Source: a bacterium ADurb.Bin374
GTDB lineage: Bacteria; Riflebacteria; Ozemobacteria; Ozemobacterales; Ozemobacteraceae
Reading direction: 5' to 3'
NCBI GenBank assembly: GCA_002068715.1
Contig: MWAR01000184.1
Span: 1-5,489 of the forward strand
Length of the DNA: 5,489 nucleotides
Of the stretch, positions 1 through 5,489 are shown piece by piece (within the stretch, counting starts at the first letter, position 1; each line of letters begins with the position of its first letter). A program made the position numbers and the translations under genes. The notes beneath the pieces are model-generated. The model had not been told where the DNA came from, searched no databases, and saw only the letters and a list, made by a program, of their open reading frames with translations.

Positions 1-1
1 T

Positions 2-742
2 TTCTCGGCCGGGAACGGGCCCGCCATGCGGGCTCCCGTCATCGGAGCCTGCTTCTCGGCTGACTGCTCGAACGGGGAGACAACGCCGGAAGCCGCCGAT
101 TCTGCCGCTAAACGCCGGGCCCTGGTGCGCGCGTCGACCCTCATCACCCACTCGGACCCCCGGGCCGAGCAGGGCGCCCAGATCGCGGCACTCGCCGCCG
201 CCTGCGCCGCCCGGACAGAACGACCTGAGGAAGCCCCGCGCCGCTTCCGAGCCATACTGAAAAACCGCCTTCCCGATCTCGCCCCGGAATGGGCTCCCCT
301 GCTCGATGCGGCGGCTGCATCGGCAGACACCGGCGCGACGACGGCAGCATTTGCAGCCGCCCAGGGATGGAAAACCGGAGTCTCGGGATTCATTCTCCAC
401 ACCATTCCCGCGGTTCTGCATGCGTGGTACCGCTCTCCGAACGATCTTCGAGGCGCGCTCTCGGATATCATCGGGGCTGGAGGAGACACGGACACGACAG
501 CGGCAATCCTTGGCGGCATCATCGGCGCGGGAATCCCCCACGATGCGATTCCGAAAGACCTTCTCGACACGCTCCGGGACTGGCCCTGGTCCGTCTCGTT
601 CCTGCGCGACTGCGGCAAGGCGGCGGCCTCCCCCGAAACCACCGCTCCCGCCGTTCCCTGGCCGCTCGTCCTGGTGCGTAATATCGCCTTCGCATCCATC
701 GTGATCGCCCATGGTTTCCGCCGTCTGTTTCCTCCATATTGA
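2..742 (+). CDS. ADP-ribosylglycohydrolase family protein, C-terminal part (5' end off window)
   Basis: The frame is open from the first base and reads FSAGNGPAMRAPVIGA before any stop. The GNGPAMR stretch is a conserved core motif of the ADP-ribosylglycohydrolase (DraG/ARH) family, so the ATG at 26 is internal and the start lies upstream. The family removes ADP-ribose from proteins or small molecules using two Mg/Mn ions. Counting from the Met at 26, metal-binding segments are seen at HSDPRA (42-47) and GAGGDTDTTA (150-159), with Asp44, Asp154 and Asp156 the likely ligands. The conserved N-terminal glycine-rich part with the other ligands is missing here, and typical members are about 300 residues long. 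The last ~28 residues (211-238) form a hydrophobic, possibly membrane-associating segment ending in RRLFPPY. The family call is firm; the substrate cannot be told. The gene ends with TGA, 188 nt before arcA on the same strand. Confidence 0.93.
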   Translation, partial: FSAGNGPAMRAPVIGACFSADCSNGETTPEAADSAAKRRALVRASTLITHSDPRAEQGAQIAALAAACAARTERPEEAPRRFRAILKNRLPDLAPEWAPLLDAAAASADTGATTAAFAAAQGWKTGVSGFILHTIPAVLHAWYRSPNDLRGALSDIIGAGGDTDTTAAILGGIIGAGIPHDAIPKDLLDTLRDWPWSVSFLRDCGKAAASPETTAPAVPWPLVLVRNIAFASIVIAHGFRRLFPPY

Positions 743-803
743 GCCATATATTGTTTCGAACGGCCGTAGCACGTTCCATTGAGTCCTGCAGAATGATTAC
801 CAA

Positions 804-868
804 CCGTTCGCCCTGAGCTTGTCGAAAGTCGATTGCCTCTAGTGCTTCGACAGACTCGGCACGAACGG
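804..868. repeat. Imperfect palindrome (interspersed-repeat type), 23-nt arms
   Basis: The arms at 804-826 and 846-868 can pair over 23 positions: 18 Watson-Crick, two G-T wobbles and three mismatches (811, 812 and 818 with their partners). They enclose a 19-nt loop. The left arm contains CCTGAGCTTGTCGAA and the right arm TTCGACAGACTCGG. Sequences of this CTGAGCTTGTCGAA type recur as intergenic palindromes in many environmental bacterial genomes; that is recollection, not a search. There is no T-run after it, so it is not a canonical intrinsic terminator. It sits in the 188-nt spacer between the glycohydrolase gene and arcA. The rest of that spacer (743-803 and 869-918) shows no gene. Confidence 0.75.
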
Positions 869-918
869 GAGTATGAAATTGGCTTTTTGTCTATTTACTG
901 ACACATCATGATATGAAT

Positions 919-925
919 GAAAGGA
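919..925 (+). promoter_or_regulatory. Shine-Dalgarno site that sets the arcA start
   Basis: GAAAGGA at 919-925 lies 5 nt before the ATG at 931, which is near-ideal spacing. The upstream in-frame ATG at 913 has no purine-rich site at the right distance (the preceding bases are ACACATCATGAT). The site therefore favours 931 as the true start, six codons inside the longest open frame. Confidence 0.8.
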
Positions 926-930
926 CCTTC

Positions 931-2190
931 ATGACATCGAAGCGGCAGACATTCGACATCGGAGTCAATTCAGAGGTTGGCGAACTCGAAGGCGTCATCC
1001 TTCACACCCCGGGGCAGGAAATCGAGAACATGACGCCGCAAAACGCGGAGCGGGCGCTTTACAGCGACATTCTCAACCTTTCCGTCGCCTCGATCGAATA
1101 CGCACAACTGCGCGGTGTGCTCGACAGGATCACCCGGACATTCCAGGTCAAGGGCCTTCTCGAGCAGATTCTGGGCAATGACGAAGCGAAGCACCACCTG
1201 GTGGAGAACGTCTGCCTCAGCGAAGACGCCGCGGACCTCCGCGAGGAGCTGCTCGGCATGACCTCCCGGGATCTCAGCCGCTGTTTTCTCGAGGGCGTGT
1301 TGATGAGGAAAGACAACCTGTCTCGCTTTCTCGACCATGAGAAGTATTCGCTGCGTCCCCTGCACAACTTCTTTTTCACCCGCGACTCGGCTATCGCGAT
1401 CAACGACTGGGTACTGATTTCGCGGATGGCGAACAAAGTCAGGACGCGAGAAGCCCTCATCATGGAAGCGATCTTTCGCTTCCATCCGATGTTCGGCGTC
1501 GCGACCCTGAACCCGAACACCCCGATCGAAGCCAAACGAGGCGTTCAACTCGAGGGCGGCGACATCCTCGTCGCCCGGAACGACATTCTTCTGGTCGGCA
1601 TCGGCGCCCGCACCAACCCACACGGCGTCGATTTTCTCGTTGAACATTTCCGGAAGCTGAAGCGCCCCCAGCACATCCTGGTGCAGGAACTGCCGCTTCA
1701 GCCGGAGTCGTTCATCCACCTCGACATGGTGTTCACCTTCGTCGACACCGACGCCTGCATGATCTACGAGCCCGTCATCCTGCAGCCCAACCGGTTCCGG
1801 ACCGTCCGCATCAGCATCGACAACGGCCAGTCCGTGAAAATAAGCGAGGAAAAGAATCTCCCTGACGCCCTAGGGGCGCTGGGCATGCCGCTGGACCTGA
1901 TCCGGTGTGGGGCCAGTACGGACCCCTGGACACAAGAGCGCGAGCAGTGGCACAGCGGTGCCAACTTTTTCGCCATCGGCCCCGGCAGGATCATCGGGTA
2001 TCGCCGGAACATCAATACGATCGAGGAGCTCGACCGTAAGGGCTTTGCCATCATCGACGCCACCGACGTCGCTCAGGGAAAGGTCGACCTGAACCGCTAC
2101 GGCCGGTGCGTCATCACCATCGACGGGTCAGAACTAGCCCGCGGCGGCGGCGGCTGCCGCTGCATGACCATGCCCATCCGCCGGCGATGA
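931..2190 (+). CDS. arcA: Arginine deiminase
   Basis: This cytoplasmic enzyme hydrolyses L-arginine to L-citrulline and ammonia, the first step of the arginine deiminase energy and acid-resistance pathway. The start at 931 is chosen from the ribosome binding site at 919-925. It gives 419 residues, normal for the family, beginning MTSKRQTFDIGVNSEVGELE, which matches the usual GVxSEVG opening. The guanidino-modifying-enzyme catalytic set is complete: Asp152 in FTRDS, Glu208 in EGGD, His263 and Asp265 in HLDMVF, and the nucleophile Cys411 in RCMTMP near the C-terminus. The family more often has FTRDP at the first motif. Cys409 lies two residues before the nucleophile where other members usually have a different residue. 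The protein ends four residues after the MTMP motif, in IRRR. No ornithine carbamoyltransferase, carbamate kinase or antiporter gene is present in the window. The enzyme call is nearly certain; its role (energy, ammonia production or acid defence) is inferred. Confidence 0.97.
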   Translation: MTSKRQTFDIGVNSEVGELEGVILHTPGQEIENMTPQNAERALYSDILNLSVASIEYAQLRGVLDRITRTFQVKGLLEQILGNDEAKHHLVENVCLSEDAADLREELLGMTSRDLSRCFLEGVLMRKDNLSRFLDHEKYSLRPLHNFFFTRDSAIAINDWVLISRMANKVRTREALIMEAIFRFHPMFGVATLNPNTPIEAKRGVQLEGGDILVARNDILLVGIGARTNPHGVDFLVEHFRKLKRPQHILVQELPLQPESFIHLDMVFTFVDTDACMIYEPVILQPNRFRTVRISIDNGQSVKISEEKNLPDALGALGMPLDLIRCGASTDPWTQEREQWHSGANFFAIGPGRIIGYRRNINTIEELDRKGFAIIDATDVAQGKVDLNRYGRCVITIDGSELARGGGGCRCMTMPIRRR

Positions 2191-2191
2191 T

Positions 2192-2211
2192 GATATATGC
2201 CATAATATATC
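2192..2211. repeat. AT-rich inverted repeat just after arcA
   Basis: GATATAT at 2192-2198 and ATATATC at 2205-2211 are perfect 7-nt inverted arms around a 6-nt loop. It begins one base after the arcA stop codon and its right arm touches the GC-rich palindrome that follows. The stem is weak on its own. It may be a flank of the palindromic element or chance AT-rich sequence. Confidence 0.4.
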
Positions 2212-2242
2212 GCAGGGGCGGGTTTGTAACCCGCCCCTGTGA
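2210..2242. repeat. GC-rich perfect palindrome between convergent genes
   Basis: CAGGGGCGGGTT at 2213-2224 and its exact reverse complement at 2228-2239 surround a 3-nt loop (TGT). Three further pairs (T-A, C-G, G-T wobble) extend the stem to 15 bp over 2210-2242. Neither strand has a T-run directly after it, so it is not a textbook intrinsic terminator. Such a strong hairpin between two converging genes could still block read-through or protect 3' ends from exonucleases. GGGGCGGG...CCCGCCCC palindromes are common dispersed intergenic repeats in environmental genomes (recollection, not checked), so a REP-like mobile or repeat origin is likely. Confidence 0.8.
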
Positions 2243-2253
2243 GAATGCACGTC

Positions 2254-2270
2254 TCCCCTCCAGCGGGGGA
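2254..2270. repeat. Small hairpin downstream of the rhodanese gene
   Basis: TCCCC at 2254-2258 pairs with GGGGA at 2266-2270 around a 7-nt loop. It lies about 11 nt past the rhodanese stop codon and would be the first structure in that minus-strand transcript's 3' end, followed by the strong palindrome at 2210-2242. There is no U-tract, so its role in termination is only a possibility. Confidence 0.4.
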
Positions 2271-2280
2271 ATGGAGTCGG

Positions 2281-2661
2281 TCAGTTTTTTTCGACCTTGA
2301 ACCCGGCGCCGATCCAGGCCATCGTGCCGCCGTCGACGTTGACCAGGGTCGTCGTGCCGTCGAGGCGGCCGGCAAGCTGGCCGCACGCCTGCATCGAACG
2401 ACCGCCGCTCAGGCAGATCACAAACAGCCGCTTCCTGCCTTTCACGCGGTCGGCCGACCGAGATACAATACCGAGAGGTATATTTTCAGCCCCGGGCACG
2501 TGGCCCGACGCGAACTCATCGGGTTCCCGGACATCGATAACCAGTTCATCGGGGCTCAGGCCTTCGGAGATGCGTTTTTCAAGTTCCCGTACAGATATTC
2601 TCTCCACGCCGTCAACACCTCCGAATAGTGACATGAACATCGAAATGACTTTCCCGAGCAT
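2281..2661 (-). CDS. Single-domain rhodanese-like protein
   Basis: This 126-residue protein is one rhodanese domain, a fold that moves sulfane sulfur onto acceptors through a cysteine persulfide. Visible signatures are VIDVREPDEFASGHVPGA (41-58), followed by ENIPL, and the active-site loop CLSGGRS (83-89) with Cys83 as nucleophile. A C-terminal NVDGGTMAW segment (108-116) follows, also typical. The six-residue loop is the usual size for sulfurtransferases. The first 15 residues (MLGKVISMFMSLFGG) are hydrophobic but common in short rhodaneses, and not a clear signal peptide. The ATG lies 2 nt past the stop of the upstream VIT/vWA gene, and GAGGTGG (2672-2678) inside that gene's end can serve as ribosome binding site at 10-nt spacing. 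Co-transcription is very likely. The domain call is firm; the sulfur acceptor is unknown. Confidence 0.93.
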   Translation of the reverse strand: MLGKVISMFMSLFGGVDGVERISVRELEKRISEGLSPDELVIDVREPDEFASGHVPGAENIPLGIVSRSADRVKGRKRLFVICLSGGRSMQACGQLAGRLDGTTTLVNVDGGTMAWIGAGFKVEKN

Positions 2662-2663
2662 CG

Positions 2664-5489
2664 TCAGAATTCCACCTCGCCGACCGTAAAGGTTTCCTTG
2701 CGCTCGGTCAGCCGCATCGTGATCGATCGACGCTTCTCGTTCGGGCGGCCGTAGTTGGTGAACACGTCGACCTGAAGCGTGACGGCGCCTGACAGGGTCT
2801 GGGCGTTACTGCCGAAGAAGTTGGTCTGGATCGTGTACATGCCCTTCATCGCCTTCTTCAACAGGTATTCCTCGGGCCCGTAGCCCTGCGTGAAGTCGCA
2901 CGAGACAAGGCCACCGATGCCGGTGCGGTTGTAGCCGTAATACGCCTTTTCGCCAGACGGTTCGTTGACCCACAGGTCCATGTCTGTCATGTCCGCGTCC
3001 CAGGTCATGACGATGCGCAGATCGAGTTCCATCGGGTGGATGAAGCGGGAATCGACGCCCTTGAACGTGGTGATGCCGGCGGCTTTCGCCTTCGCGATCA
3101 GGTTGTTCATCTCCTCGAGGGCCATCAGTTCGATCTCGCGGAAGCGGCCGTCCCAGCGTTTCTTCGCGACGACGTCCCACAGCAGGCTCACCGCGCGCTC
3201 ATACTTGCCCATGCGGCCCAGGACCAGCCCCAGGTCGCGATATGACTGCGGCTCCTCTGCACGCATCTTCAGCACCTCTTCGAAGATCCCGGCACTCAGA
3301 TCGAGCAGGTCGCGCTGGGAGAGCCGATGGGCCAGGATGCGCATCAGCGCGGGATTCTCGAGTTTCAGCTCGGCAAGGTTCGACAGCACCTGCAGGCCGA
3401 TCGCGTCCTGTTTCAGGCCGTAGAAGAAGTCGGAGCAGTCGAGATAGAACGCCGGGGAAGAGCCGAACTCGGCTTTTTCCTTCTGATAGGCGGCGAACTC
3501 GGCGCCTTTTCCGGCCGCCTTGATCCGCTTCAGATACGGCGTGTCGGGAGTCCAGGCCTTCATGGCGACGCCCGGTTCGACGGGCCTAGATGCCTGATTG
3601 TCGTCCACGCCTCCGATATCGGCCTTTTTGGATTCTCCACCGATGGCTCCGGCGGAACCGGCAAAACCGTCCATCGCGGACGCTTCCTCCACCATGCCGG
3701 GCGCCGACATTCTCCGTGCGGGCGCAGGCGGAGGCGCGGACGGCATCACGCTTTCGGATTGGGGCATCGGTTCCGGGGATCTGAGACGTTCTTCACTCTC
3801 CGCAGCGCCGCCGGGAACATTCCTGGAGCGAAGCTTCTGCTGCGGTTTCCAGGCGAATTCTGTCTTGTACCATTCGAGGCGGGCCTGCCACAGATTCAGG
3901 ATCTCCTCGAGCTTGCCGCGTTCGGCTTCCTTCAGGTCCGACGCGCGCTTTTCCATCACCTCGAAATACTGCTTGCGCCACTCCGGCATGCCGGCCGGAG
4001 GTACTATTTCATGTTCAATATATTGTTCGGGCCGTTCCAGCACGATCAGCGAGGTCTGCGGCGTCACGATGCCGTATCGTTTCCCGAGGGCGATCATTTC
4101 CTTCTCGTTCTTCTGCGGGAACGCCTCGAGGTCTTCGAGCTTCTTCTGGGCCCAGAACCGGCGCAGCAAGTCGCCTTCGCCTGCGTCGGCGGCGTTCACC
4201 GTGAACTCGACGGTCTTCATGACCTTGCCGGCCGTGCCGAACTCGAGCGTGATCTTCGCTTCCCCGCCGGTCAGACGGCCGGCCGCCGTGAACCTGCCGC
4301 GAGCCGTCTTCTGGAGCTGCGGCACGAGATCGTCCGCGCCCGTCGCCTTCGCGCCGAGGAACAGAAACACCGGGCGGCCGATTCCCTTCACGGCGTCTTC
4401 GGGCTTCGTCTGCTGCAGGTTCGCGTATTCACCGCCGTTCTGCAGGGCGAGCTGGCCGAGCAGGGCGTGATTCGCGCCCGCGTCGCCGCTGAAGATGAAC
4501 AGCGGAGCGCCGAATTTCCCCGGCTCTTCCTTTCCGAAATTCGAGATGCCGTCGGTGAACATCAGGTAGACGTCGGGAACGGCCCCTTCGGCCGGCGGCA
4601 ATGCGCCAAGCTGGGTGCCCCCGTCGTATTCCAGCGCTTCGACCGCCTTTATGAGCGGAGCGGCATCGCCGTTCGCGACGGTGATCTTCGCGGCTTTTCC
4701 CGGCACGTTCCGGAACGGCACGAGCTCGACCTCGACCGTCGCATCTTTCCAGGCCGCGAACGCCGCCCGGATCGTCGCGAACTCGGCCGTGCGGTCGCCC
4801 TTCGCGCGCGAACCGGAGGCATCCCACAGGACCGTCACCCGCGCCGGGGTCTTCATGGCGGGCAGGTCGGCCGGCGGTTCGACGATCTCGCTGAGGCAGA
4901 AGTGCGTCTCGCCCTCGGGGCTCTTCTCGACCAGCACCCGCTGAGCCTTTGCATCCGGAATCGCAATGCGGAGCGTCTGGGCGAGCTCGACGTTCTCGAG
5001 CGACGTCTCGGCCGCGAAGCCGCTCTTCCAGGAGGAAAAGCCGAAGTTGGCCAGGCTCCCCTCGCGGATTTCGGGTTTCACGCCGCCGCGCGCGACCTCG
5101 ACGCGCAGGCCGAACTTCTCGACCTTGCCGTCGAACGCGAGAGGCAGAATGCAGACCGACTCTGCACCCGTCTCCACGAGCGCCGACACGTATTTCACCA
5201 TCACCGTGCGCGTGCCGTTCGCCTCGATCGGGTAGACACGGGTCTGGAAGCTGTTGCCCTTCACCTTCTCGATCAGCCCCGGATCGACGCCGCGCCGCAT
5301 CTCGGTCTCGAACACCTCGCGGCCCTTCTGCTTCTCGACGACGACCCCGTCGACGAGCACGCCGTTCACGTCGAGGCCGTAGCCGCTGACCGTCGCGCCT
5401 TCCGGCAGGGGGAAGGTCAGGTCGCCGGCGAGCCGGCGGCCGTTCGGGTTGAAGAAGGTCATCGTCAGGCGGGTCTCGGCCAGCATTCC
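2664..5489 (-). CDS. VIT / von Willebrand factor A / DUF2135 multidomain protein (N-terminus off window)
   Basis: The frame stays open to the window edge, so the ATG at 5486 is probably internal; residues are counted from it (940 visible). Domains in order: VIT domain (1 to ~105: TMTFFNPNGR, FPLPEGATVSGY, RRGVDPGLIE, RVYPI); vWA domain (~215-375) with MIDAS metal-site residues Asp222-x-Ser224-x-Ser226, Thr291 and Asp312; the conserved post-vWA motif KRYGIVTPQTSLIVLE (469-484); a charged helical, possibly coiled-coil stretch (501-545); a low-complexity linker rich in Pro, Ser, Ala, Gly and Met (~553-645); a helical TPR-like region (~711-775); and a C-terminal DUF2135 domain (~820-912) with WDADMTDMDLWV and GGLVSCDFTQGYGPEEY. 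VIT/vWA proteins are usually secreted or surface-exposed, with metal-dependent protein binding. A signal peptide would lie upstream and cannot be seen. The intact metal site suggests real ligand binding; the partner is unknown. It is followed by the rhodanese gene after 2 nt. Confidence 0.9.
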   Translation of the reverse strand, partial: GMLAETRLTMTFFNPNGRRLAGDLTFPLPEGATVSGYGLDVNGVLVDGVVVEKQKGREVFETEMRRGVDPGLIEKVKGNSFQTRVYPIEANGTRTVMVKYVSALVETGAESVCILPLAFDGKVEKFGLRVEVARGGVKPEIREGSLANFGFSSWKSGFAAETSLENVELAQTLRIAIPDAKAQRVLVEKSPEGETHFCLSEIVEPPADLPAMKTPARVTVLWDASGSRAKGDRTAEFATIRAAFAAWKDATVEVELVPFRNVPGKAAKITVANGDAAPLIKAVEALEYDGGTQLGALPPAEGAVPDVYLMFTDGISNFGKEEPGKFGAPLFIFSGDAGANHALLGQLALQNGGEYANLQQTKPEDAVKGIGRPVFLFLGAKATGADDLVPQLQKTARGRFTAAGRLTGGEAKITLEFGTAGKVMKTVEFTVNAADAGEGDLLRRFWAQKKLEDLEAFPQKNEKEMIALGKRYGIVTPQTSLIVLERPEQYIEHEIVPPAGMPEWRKQYFEVMEKRASDLKEAERGKLEEILNLWQARLEWYKTEFAWKPQQKLRSRNVPGGAAESEERLRSPEPMPQSESVMPSAPPPAPARRMSAPGMVEEASAMDGFAGSAGAIGGESKKADIGGVDDNQASRPVEPGVAMKAWTPDTPYLKRIKAAGKGAEFAAYQKEKAEFGSSPAFYLDCSDFFYGLKQDAIGLQVLSNLAELKLENPALMRILAHRLSQRDLLDLSAGIFEEVLKMRAEEPQSYRDLGLVLGRMGKYERAVSLLWDVVAKKRWDGRFREIELMALEEMNNLIAKAKAAGITTFKGVDSRFIHPMELDLRIVMTWDADMTDMDLWVNEPSGEKAYYGYNRTGIGGLVSCDFTQGYGPEEYLLKKAMKGMYTIQTNFFGSNAQTLSGAVTLQVDVFTNYGRPNEKRRSITMRLTERKETFTVGEVEF
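2672..2678 (-). promoter_or_regulatory. Ribosome binding site for the rhodanese gene inside the upstream gene
   Basis: GAGGTGG on the minus strand lies 10 nt before the rhodanese ATG and overlaps the last codons of the VIT/vWA gene, whose TGA ends 2 nt before that ATG. The arrangement TGACGATG is what translational coupling or re-initiation would use. Confidence 0.7.

Noticed and set aside
26..28. ATG at 26 as the start of the glycohydrolase gene
   Set aside because: The codons before it encode GNGPA directly joined to this Met, a conserved internal motif of the family, and the frame is open to the window edge.
758..776. Small inverted repeat GAACG/CGTTC after the glycohydrolase stop as a terminator
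   Set aside because: It has only five pairs with a 9-nt loop and no T-run after it; such a match is likely by chance.
887..915. Possible promoter TTGTCT ... GATATG with a 17-nt gap upstream of arcA
   Set aside because: The -10 match is only three of six bases and the predicted transcript would start inside or at the ribosome binding site, leaving no leader.
970..1719. A 249-residue open frame on the minus strand opposite arcA
   Set aside because: It lies entirely antisense to a gene with full catalytic motifs, resembles no family I recognise, and long antisense frames are expected in high-GC coding DNA.
2285..2291. Run of seven T on the plus strand as the end of an arcA terminator
   Set aside because: The run is the complement of the last rhodanese codons (Glu-Lys-Asn), and the strong hairpin ends more than 40 nt before it, so the hairpin and tract are not adjacent.
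2097..2386. Short open frames on both strands crossing the convergent spacer
   Set aside because: They run through the palindromes and the ends of arcA and the rhodanese gene in wrong frames, with no ribosome binding site or family signature.
3598..4470. A 290-residue plus-strand open frame opposite the VIT/vWA gene
   Set aside because: It is Ser/Arg/Pro-rich with no recognisable motif and lies antisense to a well-supported multidomain gene; it is a composition artefact.
5484..5486. ATG at 5486 (minus strand) as the true start of the VIT/vWA gene
   Set aside because: The VIT domain begins immediately there, leaving no room for the expected export signal, and the frame is open to the edge, so the start is most likely off the window.

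Overview
The window is high-GC bacterial DNA (roughly 60% by eye) with four protein genes. The two at the edges are cut by the window ends. The codon use, the lack of phage or plasmid genes, and the two intergenic palindromes look like an ordinary chromosomal segment of an environmental, possibly anaerobic, bacterium. The arginine deiminase and the VIT/vWA protein fit several phyla (spirochaete-, Lentisphaerae/Planctomycetes- or candidate-phylum-like), and I cannot place the organism more firmly from sequence alone.

Layout, left to right. (1) Positions 2-742, plus strand: the C-terminal two thirds or so of an ADP-ribosylglycohydrolase-family (DraG/ARH-like) protein, with its metal-binding GGDTDT motif and a hydrophobic C-terminal tail. 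(2) Positions 743-930: a spacer holding a 65-bp imperfect palindrome of the interspersed-repeat type and a strong ribosome binding site. (3) Positions 931-2190, plus: a complete arginine deiminase (arcA) with all its catalytic residues, standing without other arc genes. (4) Positions 2191-2280: a 90-bp convergent spacer packed with three hairpins, the middle one very GC-rich. (5) Positions 2281-2661, minus: a complete single-domain rhodanese. (6) Positions 2664-5489, minus: a large VIT + von Willebrand factor A + linker + helical/TPR-like + DUF2135 protein, missing its N-terminus off the right edge.

How they relate. The VIT/vWA gene and the rhodanese gene are read in the same direction with a 2-nt gap and form one transcription unit, probably translationally coupled. 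arcA points the opposite way and converges on them. arcA and the glycohydrolase gene are on the same strand but are separated by 188 nt containing a palindrome, so joint transcription is uncertain. arcA converts arginine to citrulline and ammonia; nothing else in the window belongs to that pathway. I do not see a convincing new multi-gene system. The points most worth a second look are the multi-domain VIT/vWA/DUF2135 protein coupled to a rhodanese, and the two palindromic intergenic elements.
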